A stretch of DNA of 64,000 nucleotides from Albula goreensis (GCA_022829145.1 CM040743.1:12170146-12234145); one strand, 5' to 3'. Shown: positions 1-15,100, numbered from the stretch's first letter. A program made the numbers and translations. The notes: generated by a model from the sequence alone, not told the origin.

Positions 1-3000
1 ATGTCTTTGGTCTCATGAGAATTCAAGATTATAATCCATATACAGAATTATCTATTTACATTGCTGGATATTTTCAAGGCCTAGACAGGCTGATGTAATA
101 ACCCATAAGACATTCCAAAAGCAAACTCATTCAGCTCGTGAGTCATACTGCTTGAGTAACATAGCAGAATATGTTACAGATTACACAAACCTAAATTGTC
201 TGTTTTGTATCAGAATTTATTTGCAAAGTGACCTTGTCAACCTTTATAATATTCACATATAAATTATGCTGTTTTGGACATCAGGCTTTATTTGTCTTTG
301 CTATAAAAAGTCTGATCTTTCACTTGTCCTCCCCATGGTACATGCAGTCCAAAACAAAACTCAGCAGGATGTTTGGAAATTCCTATACACTCAAAATTTT
401 CGAAAAATGATATACAATGTACTTGGATTTGTGAAAAAATAATGATATACATAGTAATGTTCCCTTCATAATAGCACAGAACCCATTCATTATGAAATTC
501 AGTTAGATGTACTCTGGGGATTTGGGCGTTTGTGTCTTGTACCACCAGTCCATTTTTGGAGAGTGAGCACATCAAATGTGGTTGGCAGGCATTGTGACTG
601 CAGACTCATGACATTTCACTGCATGAAAACTACTCAAATCCTTGTTGAATTGGTTCAAAGAATGATGCAGTATAAGTATCGAAAGCAAGGTAAAAAGGCT
701 ATGGAAAAAAATGTTTTCACTTGACTGAATGCAAAACACTTTGTTTAATTTCACTCATCACACTATAAAGATAGGATCCCTTGAAGAAGCATAGAGAGCT
801 CCTAACAGATTGGTCTTGGGCCTCAAACAACCTATGGAAAGAGACTAAAAACACTTACCCTACAAAACAATCAGCAGTACCTTGCCAGTTTTGAAGTGAG
901 TCATATGCACATGTCTTTTCCCTCTTCTTACTACAGATGGTATGTATGTCATTATTATCTAAAATGAAGCAGAATTTATGCCCTCTAAACATGTTGAGGG
1001 TGGTGAATCATGAATCATGAAAAATATAACTTAATGTGTGGTCTGACTGTGCCTCTCTTTAGCACACTCATATTTCTGAAGGTGAATTTGGTTGACTAAG
1101 GAAGTTCTCATTTCATGCTCCCACCCAGCTCCTTGACTTGTACTTTCTAATTTATTTGGCAAATATAGTGTTGGTGGAAGATAATACCTTTGTGCTTACC
1201 CAAATACACAGGGCCATGAAATGATATGATATAAAATGATATGGGCTAATTAGACATTTGGACAAGTTACCAGTCGCAGAAAGGCAAAGGAAACCCTCAA
1301 AACACAGTGCCTGTTTCCAGCTGTTAAACATGTTAGTGGATCTGGAATAGTATGGGGAGTCATCTCATGGGAATCAATGGGTCAGAGGATTATTCTGCAT
1401 GACTAAGTATAGAGTAGAATTTAACCTTTTTATCCCTTAAAAGACTGGAGGCTTTCCCTCTTGAAGAGTGGCCCAGTATCCCCCTCCACGAAGCTCAGAA
1501 CTTGTATGACAGTATTTAGAGGTGGATTGAAGCTGTTCTAAGGACAAATCGTGACCCTATGCATTGTCCACTCCCAATATATGAAAAGTCAGTATAGTTA
1601 TGAGTCTGACAAGTGAGGCAACTTAATGTTTAATTAAAGTGTGGTCAAATTGCTTTGAGCGTAGCCTAAGCAGCATTCACTGTCACAGCTGCAAGCTTGG
1701 ATGTGTTATTACGGAAAGGATTCTAATGTGGTTTTGGATGCAGTATCTGTCTTGACTTCAGTGGTTAAAAGCCACATGTGTGATGGAATTCTCTATAAGT
1801 GGATGTCTGTCTCCGTGTGTGCGAAAATGCTAAGCTGCTGCCATCCGCTTAAAAACAGAAATGAATATCAGCCAGTCTTGTGATCAGCTTAGCACGCCTT
1901 ATGTAATTTTGCAGTGGACCTTTCACCAGAAGCCTGAATTGATGCGATGCTTTGCAGCTCGAGAGATAAAGACGAGGATTGTAATTACATACGTAACTCA
2001 TAGTCTGTGTTGAAAAGCCAGCTGCGTGCTTGTGCATGTGTACTTGCTTCTCTTTACAAAGCAGGGTGGGATGGCAGTAATCTTCCTACAGTTGTGGGTT
2101 TAAGGAGTGCAGACAGATGTGTAATACACTTTTTCCATTGGTCCATCTGTTAATGTGTTACATTGCGCATCTCTTGCATTTTCTAGCCACACCAATAATG
2201 ACTGTTTTCCTTTTAGGAATTAACTAATGTTGAACTGATACCAGTCATGAGGACATGTCAGAGCTTCCATGGTTAAAAACCACAGCAACATTTGAACATG
2301 TCCACCCTGTCTAATCATTCCTTCCACCAACTGTCAGAGATTGACATTCAGTGATCTTTAAAGGTTGCAATTAGAAAAATATCATTGCATGTGATGTGGC
2401 AATTCTGCTTTGTTTTTGTGGCGAGTTATGTCACAAAATATGTTAGTGAAGTGCAGTTGAAAGGTTTTCTGTTCTGTATCTGTGTCCGATACATGTCTCT
2501 GAAAGGAATGACATGGGCTTCCTTTGGAGACCAGTGGGCGCTTCAAATAGCTACAGCTTTCAAAATCTTCAGGTGCAGAATTACAGGACAGCTAATTTGA
2601 GTTTCTCTGTCAGTGTAATTTAAACAGAGGCAGAATTCCATCTGTGACACAAAAAACAAGGACGCATTTGACACTGAAAATGTTGCTTGAATGTGTAAGT
2701 TTTGTTTCAAGAGCAGAGGTTTCCTCTGGGAGTGACATGCCTTTTACACTCCTGTACCCGTGTCAATGGGGAGAAAACCTATCCAATCCACATCATCCTG
2801 AACGATATTCAAAAATTCTCGCTGAAGACAATATATCCATAAACCTTGTTCAGTAATGCAACAGAGACTTGCAAGGCAGAATTCGCTTTTTTTTTCCTTC
2901 ATCTGTAGTTAATGACACACTAAACCTTGGCAAAGACAAGCTGATTCCCATCAATTTTTAAAAGGCGAAAGGGCAGGAAAGCTGTAACTCCCTAAGCAGT

Positions 3001-3065
3001 AAAGGTGAGGATACATGATGTACCCAATTGCATTTTAATGTGTCACACAGTAACATACACACATC

Positions 3066-3093
3066 CACACACACACACACACACACACACACA
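3066..3093 (+). repeat. (CA)14 microsatellite
   Basis: Uninterrupted CA dinucleotides. Confidence 0.95.
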
Positions 3094-3528
3094 TCCCCTC
3101 ATTGTTTTAAAGGCTTCAGAGCATCTGGAGGACGTGTCAGACAGGAATTAGCAGCAGTCATGCACACCAAGCAGCCCTGGCCTGGAAACATGGCAGGAGA
3201 TCAGCAGACAGTGGCCACTCTTGATTCATTTAGGAGGAAAAATGAAATGTAAGAATTGCACATGGAACACTGTCTTTCTCACCAGAGTGCTTTTCGCAAT
3301 GTGAGGCCTCATACTGCAGCGCCCATACAGGTGGGTCCAACTGAATTCCAACATTCTGATCAGCAGCGAATCATGGCACAGTCCATAAACGACTTGGAAA
3401 AAGATGACTGAAAAGTCATGGCAGCCAGTTTCTGATACCAAACATTCACAGGCAGGCCGCACAGTGCATAAACTGAAAGTAAAAGCATCAAGGATTTATA
3501 GGACTGTAATATACATTATTATATATAA

Positions 3529-3554
3529 TATATTATTATATATATAATAATATA
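3529..3554. repeat. 26-bp perfect AT palindrome
   Basis: TATATTATTATAT followed at once by its reverse complement, inside a longer AT-only stretch (about 3510-3555). It could extrude as a cruciform. Confidence 0.85.
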
Positions 3555-3907
3555 CACCCACAGAAGGAAAGGTAAAGTTTAAAGTTATTCTATAGTCAGG
3601 TGTCCTGTCTCACAGCTTAACAACAAAGACAAAGGACCTATTCATAGCTTTGCATTCTTAAACAATAAAACTATAGGAATGCATCCATTTTAAAGCATTG
3701 TTTATTTTTATAATCTCTCAAATGTCTTCCTATCCATCCCATCAAATTCTGGATTGTATATCTGAAAAGGATGAATGATCCTGAATATTGAATTAGTGGC
3801 TTTTTAAAGTGATTGAGATTTCAGAATAAAGCAGGCCTTAGCTTTTTTTTGACTGTGTCTAAATATACTATTATTTTGAACTTTGGCAAAGGTATTTAGC
3901 AAATTGT

Positions 3908-3965
3908 TCTGAATGACATTTTATATACAGAATGACATGAGCTCTGAATGACATTTTATATACAG
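3908..3965 (+). repeat. short tandem duplication
   Basis: A 23-bp unit, TCTGAATGACATTTTATATA plus CAG, occurs at 3908-3930 and again at 3943-3965 with a 35-base period. Confidence 0.9.
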
Positions 3966-5205
3966 TTTTTTTTTCCTTCAGAGATTAGACAAAATAATCA
4001 TATGAGTCCTGCCTGGCCACAGATTTTCATCAGTAATGCAAATAATTTTATACTCTCCAGGAAATGTGGGACATAGAAAGCTGGCCTTGAAAATCCCTGA
4101 TTTGTGCCTACATCTACATTGGCACCAAACTCTCCAGTCTCTAGAGAAATGTCAATTGTTGATGAGGGTTGCAGTCACACCCCTTCAAATTATATGATGA
4201 AAAATAACATGCTACAAATGATTGCAAGATGTGAAAGATCATCAAACCAAGTGTGGATTCGTGCAGCAGAATGGAAAGTGAGATAACAACAAACAACATA
4301 CATGGATTGCTCTTGTCCCTCTTGCTCACACTCTGATGAGAGGGGTCTTGAATGAGTCTGAGAAGCTGGCTGGGGATGAGAATGTTTTAAGGATCTAGTG
4401 TGACATGGTGACAGTGATTGTGTCTGATGTGTGACCTAAGCCAAGCTGGCAAGTCACATATTCTCCCCTCAAACACTCGGGACATCAATGGTTCAACAAC
4501 CAAAGCTGTTCCTTCCACATCACCTCCTCCTGGTCAATTTCAGTGGCCTTTTCATCAAGCTCCAGTACGCCCTGAAAAAACATGTCCATACCAGAATAAA
4601 CCCTAACAAACATTTCAACATTTCACCAACACATTCTCACTTCATTAATTTTGAAATCACCAAAAAATTAATATTATTTACTGAAGAGTAATTTTTCAGT
4701 GAAATATTTTCAGAATAATGAATGTGTAATGTAACACACTGTAAAATACAAAGGCACAGCCCTGGCTCCCACAGTTCAGACAGCTCTGCTCCACAATTCC
4801 TACACAAAGCATGAAATGCATTCCTTCGACGACGACATGTCGGGGTGTAGCTTTTCAGTCTAATCAGGTCTTTCATTCAAATACGACCAGTGGTCCTGGA
4901 GGGTTACGCAAGTTCATGTAGAATTTCTTCATTTATTAGTGTTTCTGATTAAAAAAGCCTCTTTAGGCATCTGAGCTTGGTGCTGAGCTTTGAACCTTTC
5001 CTCACTGCCCGAAGTGTATCACACACCACGGAGGGGATGTGTTTTGCTCTGTGGATTCTCACAGCAGATACTGAGATCTCACACTGCTCTGGGGGGCCAG
5101 ATACCTCTGGAGTCTTTGTAGCTGGAACTGCAGCAAAATATAGAACTTTTAGCCAGTGCTGAGGATAATATGCTAATTATTGTGTGCTGTCACTGTTGTC
5201 CAGTA

Positions 5206-5405
5206 CACTCTTAGAAAAAAAGTGCTTTCTAGCACCTTTTCATTTGTCCTGCTGGTAGAACCCCTGAAGGTAATCTTATATACAAATATGTTTAAGGGGT
5301 TCTTTATATAACCCTTATATAAATCCATATCAAAGAAGAACCTTTAAGGGTTCCCCCAGTAGGACAAGCAAAAAACCCTTTAGGAACCCTTTTTTTCTAA
5401 GAGTG
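5206..5405. mobile_element. 200-bp hairpin MITE
   Basis: The ends are a perfect 17-bp inverted repeat, CACTCTTAGAAAAAAAG. The arms stay partly complementary further in: TTTGTCCTGCTGG on the left matches CTTGTCCTACTGG on the reverse of the right arm, and GAACCCCTGAAGG has a similar partner. The whole element can therefore fold into one long hairpin. It has no coding capacity. TA precedes the left end but CT follows the right end, so a TA target duplication is not intact and the superfamily (Tc1/mariner or other) is open. The termini resemble a dispersed teleost MITE type. Confidence 0.75.
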
Positions 5406-8400
5406 CTGGGTCCACACCTGGTCCTGAAAATGTACAGACCTTGTTCAGACCTTGGTTGGACAGTTATTACACCTTATCATCCCAGATCAATGTTGAAGAG
5501 CTCCATTTGTAATATATCATTTACATATGAGACATAATTTAGTTCTTTGTGGCACTGAGTACCTTCCATTCAAACTGAATGAAGAGGCATGCAGGCACTA
5601 TAGTCTTGACATACATGGACATTTATGATCAACCAATTTGTGTAATTTTTCTTTCAATCAGACCACACAGCTTTCAAAATTCCATGGTTATATATTTCTT
5701 CTATATTTTGCTGTTTACCTGACTAGACTTCAGATATATAATCTTTGGTTATAATATATGGATTGAATATTTACTGATGTTATCACATTATATAATGTAC
5801 TTTATATAATTCTCAAATTAAAAACAAATTACTGGGAAGAAAACTGAAAAAAAAATGTCCAGGTCCATTGTGTGTACTCGTAATGTATTTTATACATGTA
5901 TTCTTACTGTGGAAAGAGTAAACTTTTATTCAATGGGAAAGGGGGAAACATAGGGTGAAAGTGGAACATTCATCAGTGCTTCCCTCCTGTGGCTCCAGGA
6001 GACAACTATCCTCGAAGGTCTTCAGTTACTTCACATGTGGCAAGGAAGACAAAATGACGCCAGGTGCTTTTCCTCACATTAAGCTTGAAGATTCAGAGTG
6101 ATTTAAAGGAAATCTCCTACCAGGTGTTACGTATTGGCAACATTTGTTATAACTTTAAAGTTGTGTTTGCGCTACTACAGTATGCAAAATGTTTGCTTCA
6201 GCCATCAAGTTGGGTGGCTAGGGACCCCTGGTAATTCAGTCACAGGTGTGCCTCTGGAATGTGAGCTGCCTACCAGATTCCAGAAATAAACCTGCCTCTT
6301 AATTATTGTTTTAGGCTAAATCTCGGTTACCATATGTTGTGGAACAAGCTCACATCAGGTAAAGTACTGATTTTGGAGAATCTGTAGAGTCAGAGCACCA
6401 AACCATGCTCAGTGCTGAGGCTCCTCCACAACAGTATATGCGTACTGTGGTTAAGGTGAGGAAGGACCGATGAATGTAATTGTTCTAAATTAAATGCTTG
6501 AGTTCCTGACGAGGAGTGGCCCCTAGAGAGTAATAAGACCAATGAAACTAGTTAGCTTAACCACTGTCATTCCCTGGCAAAACAGAGTTAATTGTTGCCT
6601 CGCCAATGCAGACCAGCAATGGGAAAGCCGGGACTTGAGCACTCATTTGCTTTTTGAGCCAGCATTTTTACTGTGTGAACCACCCAGAGGCCTTGTCAAA
6701 GACTTTGGTTTCTGCGTTCTGAAATATTGATGCAGCCATTAAAACTTTAATATTTTTTATGAAACTATGAGTGCATTCATATCGTTTTCACACAAATTAA
6801 GAAACCAAATGTTAAGTTGTTAGCTTCTTGGTTTCTGCTACATAACATTGACAAACTTCATCACACAGCAGCTCCAGTTGAAGCTGGGTTAGGCAAGGAT
6901 TTATTTTTAGCCTTCTGAACTGGGGAGTGATTCCAAGGAGAACAATTTTAGGATTTCAGACTGAGAATTTAGCAATTAAACTGGAACTGAAAGCTCTGCT
7001 TCTCACAACAACAAGATTACCAGTTTGGGTTTATTTTTTAATAAAAGGCAGAAATTGAACAAACCATCAGTATTTTCAGGTGGTTCTGTACATGGATATA
7101 TACTTACAGAGATAATGTAAATAAAAATGAAGCACTATTAATATCTTCTCTGACCCTACAGGCCTTTTTCCATGTCACATTGCCTAAGCTCAGCTGCTTT
7201 CTTGCTGAGGTATATATATGTATGGGCACTCCAGGTAGCACACAGAGAAGGCACCTACCCCATCTACTCAATACCTGCCACACACAACAGGGAGCCAGCT
7301 GCAGGTTTCAGGGCAAGGGCCCTGCAGGTGCTCTTTTCATCTGCACCAGTGCGAAGTACTGTTTTTAAACACATTCCTTTCACGCTGCCCGCTAAACGTT
7401 TTCCCTCTTTTTTTTTGTGTGGTGGAGGGGGTCAGAATGGGTTCACCAACAGATGTTCCCTTACCAGAGTAGCATGGACATCTGGAGAATGCACCCTGGC
7501 AGAGACAGGAGGTTCTTACAAAGGAGAAAGCTGAGAGGCTATGTGAAGTTAGCAATAAAAACAGAAGCTAAGTGAGAGGAGCTCCATGGGGACTCCATGT
7601 AACAATCTAAGGAAATCCATATCATATATAGGGCCGGAAAATACTTATATTATCTGTTTGTCTGGGTCTTATAACCCTAAGACCTTCTAACTCATTGCAG
7701 TCAGCTAACAACTATTGCTGAAATACAAATGTTAGGTTTAAGCAATATCCATAAAACTGATTTCAAAAACAAGAAAAAGAAAAAAGCAATTGAAAAACAT
7801 TTCATTTACCTGGGAAGTTCAAAATTTGACAAGGAAACTGAAAATGCTTGAGAAGTTACCCCTCTACCATGTTTACTCAAATAAGAGCACAACATGCTTT
7901 GATACTTGGGTCTGCAACACATGTTGTGAAATAGTTTAACTCTAATGAATGTTTAACTTTAGTAACCCATTATTTTCACACAGTTATTTACAGTCTTATG
8001 TTTTGCTCAACTGCCTAAGATAGATGTTGTGAAATATTACTTAGACAGCAACAATCTCCCAAGCACTCAATTAGAGTCCATCTGTTAACTTTAGACCGAG
8101 GATATTTTCAACATGTACTGAGTCAGAGACACCTCACCACGCACCACACCCTCTGAATGATTTCCTCAGATCATTGGTCTGTAAATCTCTTGTCATTGCC
8201 AAACTGTTCAGGGTATAGTATGAATATTTCATGAGACTTTGGAACTCTGTGGGCTACTTTGGCTGTAATAGATACATGCTTTTGACAGGGTTTTCAACAC
8301 AATTAAGAAACTCAGCCATTGGCTATTTTTCTTTTCTTTCCTTCGGGGACATTTTCAGGTCATATTCTGAATGTGAAAGGATGGGGTTAAATGTAGTATT

Positions 8401-9049
8401 GAGTGAGTGCATGTTACAGAGTGACATTTTGCTGAACCAGTTATCCACAATCAAAACATCTTAAATGTTCCCCAGAACATTATACTGATATCACAATATA
8501 ACAAATGGTGCAAAGCCTTATTTTCTTGTTCAATAATTAGCACTACAGTACCTTGCTTTCAACACTCTGACGCATATACACACATTTTTCTTCACCAAAG
8601 AAGTAAACTTATAACAACAATTTTGGAATAGCCTAAATATTGGCTTTAATTCAATTTATGATTCTCACCCCATGAAACAAAAGTTTTATTCAGGTAAACC
8701 ATCTGACATCCATCTGGCCTCCATCCCTTTCAAAACCCATATGTTCACTTAAATTGAATATTTAATAATCATAAAACCCTTCAGGAAAGATGTCAAGAAT
8801 GGCTAAACTGCTAGCTAGTGGCACTCAATTCTACTCATGTGGAAAATCCATGATCCATTTTGCCATGATAATATCAACAAAAGAATATAATTAAAGCTTC
8901 CGTTGTACACTGAGAGCATCCAGTAAGTTTATACTGCTATTTGATAAGACTTGAATCCCAAAATCACCAGAGAACCAGGCTTGAATGATGTGGAATAGTT
9001 TTAAATCGATCATTTCTCCAGACACCTTTCAATACATGTTTCATCATGT

Positions 9050-9105
9050 TGTGAGATAGCTCAGTTGGCCTCTTATCACCGATGGACTGGGTTGATTCTC
9101 ACCCT
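9050..9105 (+). repeat. possible tRNA-derived SINE trace
   Basis: TAGCTCAGTTGG at 9057-9068 is a perfect pol III A-box/D-arm consensus, and GGTTGATTC at 9090-9098 resembles a B box with the usual C changed. The spacing is about 10 bases shorter than in a real tRNA and no acceptor stem forms, so it is not a tRNA gene. A worn SINE head is the best reading; the body downstream could not be delimited. Confidence 0.35.
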
Positions 9106-12100
9106 TGACTATTTTTTGGATGCTATATTTGGTCTATTATTGGCACTTTATTTTTAATGTTTTCATTCTTAATAGCTGGTCCTTGTAATGTAAGCATTTC
9201 AACAGGATCTTGTTTCTATTCCTATTAAACGTACAGACAAGGGAATTCTGGCTAATTGAGAACTCAAAACTGAATTCTGGTTTGTGTACAGAACAAAAGC
9301 CTTAGTTGAAATTCTAATTAAGAAAATAATCCTCCAAAAAAATTAAAATCTTCCAAAAAAGGTGAAACTTCCTTAGGACCTAGCCCAAAAACAAGTGTTG
9401 GATGAAGATATGTGCAAAGACAGAATTATAGATCAGATCCTACACAGGATGAGTTTCCTGAAAATTACTTGACCAAGACCCTATTTTCACTTTTTAAAGA
9501 AAACATGCTGCTGTTCTTGTTCATCTTGTTCAACATGTTAAGAGGATGTTACGGTACCCTTTACTGATCATACATGATCTTATTAAAGACTGCTATCAGG
9601 GTCACATATGACTGGGGAAGAACATTAATTTGCAGGTAGACTTATGTCGTCTGTTCAGTTGTCAGCCTTCACACAACAGAGGGCACCTTTCAGGAATACA
9701 GGATGCTTCAGTTTCAGTAATGAAGTGCAGGAATTAATTATTAATAAGTGGTTAGGGTTTGAAAACACTTAAGCACTTCAGAGGACTGAGAGCGAAAGCA
9801 CCTGTACAATGACTGAGCACGGACAGCAGACTCACAGCAGGATGTGGGTTACACCTGCAGATGATGGTCACACGGAATGATGGGACAGTACCTATAAAAC
9901 CTTTGGAAGACCACTTGTACATTGCAGATTGTTTGAATTTTTTCAGATATTTGAGTTAAAGACATAAGATGTGTAAATATTGATGTTCTAATATGCAACA
10001 TTTGCATGACATTTCAAAAATCTCTAATCATGCATTTGTCTGTAAAAGATAGATGCACTGGTGTTAAATTATGTAACAATGATTACATTGCTAGAATACG
10101 AGTGAAATTCGAATGTAGGATGTACTTGTGGCTAAAGCAGTTCTGTAGGCTGAGGGATTTTGTTGTTTTTTTCTTCACTGGATAGAGTTGAATTTGTGCT
10201 TAAGCATGTTACAAATAATTCCCTCTGTGGTAGCAGTGAATTCCTATGGCAACAGTGTGTGTCAGGTCTAAATATAACACCTAAAAACAGTGAAACAAGA
10301 AACAATTTCTCAGAAATTGTGAAAATGGACTGAAAAAGCAGAATTGTCTTAGTGCAATTGTCTCTGCCCTGGCACAACGCACACAGCATAACTGGCTGAA
10401 AACTCAGTCTGTCCTTTTCAGGGAAGAAGAGCAGAAAGAAAGCAATCAGCCAGAAATGTTTCAGGAATCAATCCTTTCCAGGGAATAGATTCACTCAATC
10501 TGAAACATTTCCACCTGGGGCTCAAACACATCACACACAAACCAATCCCTATATGCAATAAGTTCCAGTACTGTAATGTTAACATGTTCATTCAATTATA
10601 ATGGAAATAAATGTTCAACTTGATTGGGCTGCATATTCCCTTAAAGAATCAAAGTGCATTTGATTGGGTCACAACAAGAGTGATGCCCACTGTTTTCTTC
10701 TGTCAGCCTATTGTGAAAAACATGAGATGGAAAATTGAATATGGTCTCCCATTATCATATTCCTGTGCATTCCTACCCATTCTGGGCAACTCATAAACAA
10801 CATTTAGTGCAATGAGAGTTTCTTCATCTCACATGATCCACAAGACATTTTTTTAAAAGGCCTAAAGCCTTATACTTCTAAATGTACTCCACAGATTATT
10901 ACTTTTTAGAAGCAATTATATTTCCCCAATAACAACATTTCCCCTTTTTCTCCGCAGTCTGTTATCACATGTTGTGCATTTTAAGCCACTATTATGGTAT
11001 TGGTGCAGCTGTAGTTCTTCCAATGCACCAGTTATTTTCCAATAGCCTTGATATAAATAATATGTTTAATTTATTTAAATGAAAGAAGCCATAACTGTAT
11101 TAAGAGTTTGTTTACTGAAACCCTGCTTGAGTATCAGCTGTGTCTTGTCTTGTGCCTGACAACCAGCCATGGTGTCCATGGATACAGTTCAACCATTTAT
11201 GAAAACTGCCTTCAATAGAGGCGAGAGGTTTTCAAAGCAAACAGTTGAGACAGACACTCATTCTGTGATGCTCATGTGAAAATTCAAAAGTATGTATTCT
11301 GACACACAAAAAGACCCCTCTTAAGGCTGCATGATGGGCATTAGAGTATTTCCACAAGATCACACCTCATTGGTTATTTTTCTTCCTGTAATTATTTCTA
11401 CCAATGGTGTCATCTGAGGAACTGCAATGGTATTGGTATTCTACCTTGACTGATACTTTGCTCATGGGGACCATTACAAATAATTCACTTTGCTTAGCCT
11501 ACAGCTCACTGGAGCCATCAATGGTCGCATCTGAGAGATGTATTTTTATGCAGATATTTAAATGTATAGTTATGACGCTGCAGTGCTCACAGTCATAATA
11601 ATTCTGTTGAGTAAAATGTTGTCTCTCCAAGGACAGATTTCCCTGGAGAGTCTCAGCCATGATAAATGTAGCACTTAAAACATTGGTCAAAGTCTCAGGG
11701 TGGCACTGTTGCTATTCCACCCAACAGTATACTATGTCTCACAGTTAAATTTCAAATAGGTAGTTCAATACACTGCACATTCTCTTCAGACTTGTCACCA
11801 GTAAGTTGATGTGACTGGTCATAGAATGGTGCTTACATCCAAGAAGTAGGCAGGTCTGCTGCTTTGAACTGCAGTACTTGTCCAGAATTACAGTGGAGTC
11901 TGTCATGCAAGGCTAGCTGTCGTGTTACCCAGACATGAAGAGAGGGCTGTTTTTAGTGCCATTGTCAAGCAGCATTGATTCTGTGGTTTAGCCTCCTGCA
12001 GTTCCCCTGTGCCAGCTGCATTTAAAGTACACTTCTCTACTGCGCAGTTCAGCTGGTGAGACTGTAAAGGGAATGTCAAAAGACTCCACGGCTGTTATAA

Positions 12101-15100
12101 CACTCATTTTTCTAAGTTTACGGAAGATTCCTTTTCGATAAAACGGGCTTCAATGTTACAACCAAACATTCCAACATTTACCACAGTTACAAATTAGCTT
12201 TAAAACTTCTGCTTCAAGTTTAGACCTTTTTTATTTACAAATGAAATCTTTGTCAAACAAATGTATTGAATGAGGACAGATATTTGCTAAACCTCCACTG
12301 AGGACCGTTATGTCATGGTGTCCATTTGACCTTCTGTGTGGTGAACATGTTGGATCAAAGTTTTCCAAATGCAAACACTGAGTTTCCCAAAACTGAATAT
12401 CATTAAATGCAGCACAAATATGTTGCCCTACCCAGAAGAACTCATTTTTCAAATAATATTCTGCTGGTTAATTTGTGAAATCAGTTTCAGTCCAGTTTAT
12501 TGAACTTGATTGCATTTATGAATTTGGGCTGAGCACAAAGAATTTGACAACTCAGAAAGTACCATGGTCCGGTGCATATGCGGTATGTATGCTCTACAAT
12601 AAATGACACAAAAAATATATGCCGTTTATTTATTTTCATGAACCATCTGGAGTGATTTTTGAGTTGTATTGTCAATACTTTGTCTTTTGGAAGGTCTGCC
12701 TTATATTGATCGATTAATATTCAGTACATGTTAGTGCAACAACTTTCTGATGGAGAAAGTTTCTCTTGACCCATTATTTTATATACCCTTCTGTCAAAAA
12801 TTAAGAAAAAGAGAACTCAAATGATTTTGATTATTTAGTCACAGTTTTATTTGATTTTTTTTCTTGTTTTTTTAGTTGTCAATTCAACATTCATCTTGAA
12901 CTTTACAAAACTGACAAGCAATACAGTAACGCACACAAAGCATGACTGTTGCTAGCAGTGGCATTACAAATCAAACTGCACCATTTGTTGCTGTGGTTGT
13001 TATTTGATTAACACAATGAATCATTCCCTGCATGAGAAAAAAAACATATGTTGCCAGGATGGAGCAAAATTGATTAGAACATAATTCAAATGGCTGTTGT
13101 TGTTGTTTTTTAACACGCTGGTGTATTTTTGTGTGAGAAAAGAAATACACAATTGAATGAAGGTATATTCATTGCAAAACAAAACCTTAAACCTTTCTGA
13201 AACAAGAAAGACTGTATGATCAGCTTGGCTAGATGTGACATTAGGACATTTGATGGATTCCAATTTGCATAAACCTTTGTTGGATATTTTTAGAAACAAT
13301 TCCTTTATATTTTACAGCATTTCTTTCATTTATGAGTACTGAAAATTAATGTTTATGGAGCAGTTGGTTTGGGGTTTTGATAAAGCAAGTAAAACGACTG
13401 TGCCTAAAAATACAATTCGATAAATCATTTACGAGAAAACGATCAGAATTTTCGCTAAGCATAAGGCTGCACTACATGATGCTAAATTCAGAAATGACTT
13501 TGGCGAGTCATTCAAGGGGAACAGCCGTGGAAGCGAGGAGCTGCTTTGCACGCAGCTTCACTTCTATCAGGCTGGGAAAGCTTGCAGCAGGTCTTCTCTA
13601 CTCTTTGTCCTCTTTAAACTGATGCTGTAATTATCTGGATTCATATCTAACCTTTCCCCAAAAAACTACTGTTGGAACTTGTCTGTTTATTCTATTGTAA
13701 TTTTAATTCATTTGGTTTGAAGGTTTTATATTAAAATTCAATGTTCACAAAATGAAATAATCTTCTCTAATATCCATATCCATATGCAAAAACACATGAT
13801 AATCATTTGAGCTAAGCCAAGATGACATTTTGTCTCCCCATATGGTAACATTACGGTATAGCTGCCAGGATAATGAGAGTAGGTTGGAATGATCAAAAAA
13901 ATTAAGGCTTATTTGAAAATAGTTTTTTGAAGAATCCCAGAATGCATGAAAAATGCATTAAATATGTTCAATTCTGAAGCCATTATAAACCAAACAGTCA
14001 ACTGTGACATATAGCACAAAATTGAACCTTCTGGAGATTATCTTCACCTCGTTTACACTCAGTGGGACTGATACCCAGCAAAGGGGTAGGTGCCGTTTTA
14101 TGAAGTCTTCATATTTCTCATGAGAGCAGTTAAAAGTCGAGTCAGTTATTTCCTGGGTCACTTTCTTATATACAGCTCTGTCCCCATGGAAGGGCAAGAT
14201 TTGCAGAGACAGCAGGGATTTCAGCCGGGAGGCAAAAATGAAGAGTGAGCAGCCATGCAGGCCTGTTCTGATTACTCCAAGGACCCACCACACAATCCTC
14301 AGCAGCAGCAAACTATTGATTATGCTTTTGTTCCATTGTTAGCTACAATAAAGTAAAATAGTACCAACTGGAGGGGTCATTATACTCCCACAATTTTCAA
14401 GTTTGTCATCAACTCTGACAAATGCATTTACAGTAACTGACTGTAAGTGCTCGCTTAGCTTGTTTTGTGTATTTTTTGAAAAGTCATTAGAGTGAGACTG
14501 ACTCCAGATCTAAGTATTTCATTTCACTGCCAGATAATAATGTTCTATATTACATCATATGTATGTTTATAGTTAATATTGGGCCATGAACCTCTGAAAG
14601 CACCATGGATGGAGGCTTATAAGCTAACTGCTTGAGTACACTAAGGTAGCAACTGACATTAAATCTCTGTGTGCTAGTTGGGAAAGAGATATTGTGAGGT
14701 GGAGCTGAGTCACTGCAGCAGTCAAATGTTTTATTCCAACCATTAATCTCTCAATGGTCTCTTTACAAACACAGTGCTGAACCAGGGAATGATAGAATCA
14801 CATCAAACTCCTGGCACAAGTTTCTCCCTGTCTCCATTCCATAGGGTTCAGCCAAGTGTTAAATTTAAGCAACACAACCAAGCCAGCTTTCAATTGCCAA
14901 TCACATGGCAACCTGACAAGGAGACAGTGGGATAGGAAAAAGGAAGCCACAGAAAAAGGCACCGAATATGTTTTTGAAAATGGCAAACTGAATATGTAAT
15001 GTTTCTGAGCTAGAACTCTATAGAATGCAGATCATGTATTGGCACATTTCAACAATACAGATGTGTAGTTTTTTTTTTTACATTGTGTAGAGTTAAGAGG

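Larger units (their letters stand above)
1..5205. other. intergenic, nothing coding
   Basis: AT-rich sequence with only short frames lacking motifs. It holds a CA repeat, an AT palindrome and a short tandem duplication, listed separately. No gene is recognised. Confidence 0.6.

Noticed and set aside
13958-14311. 117-codon minus-strand frame
   Set aside because: No recognised motif, and no match to carboxypeptidase Q, the gene expected downstream of SDC2 in mammals.
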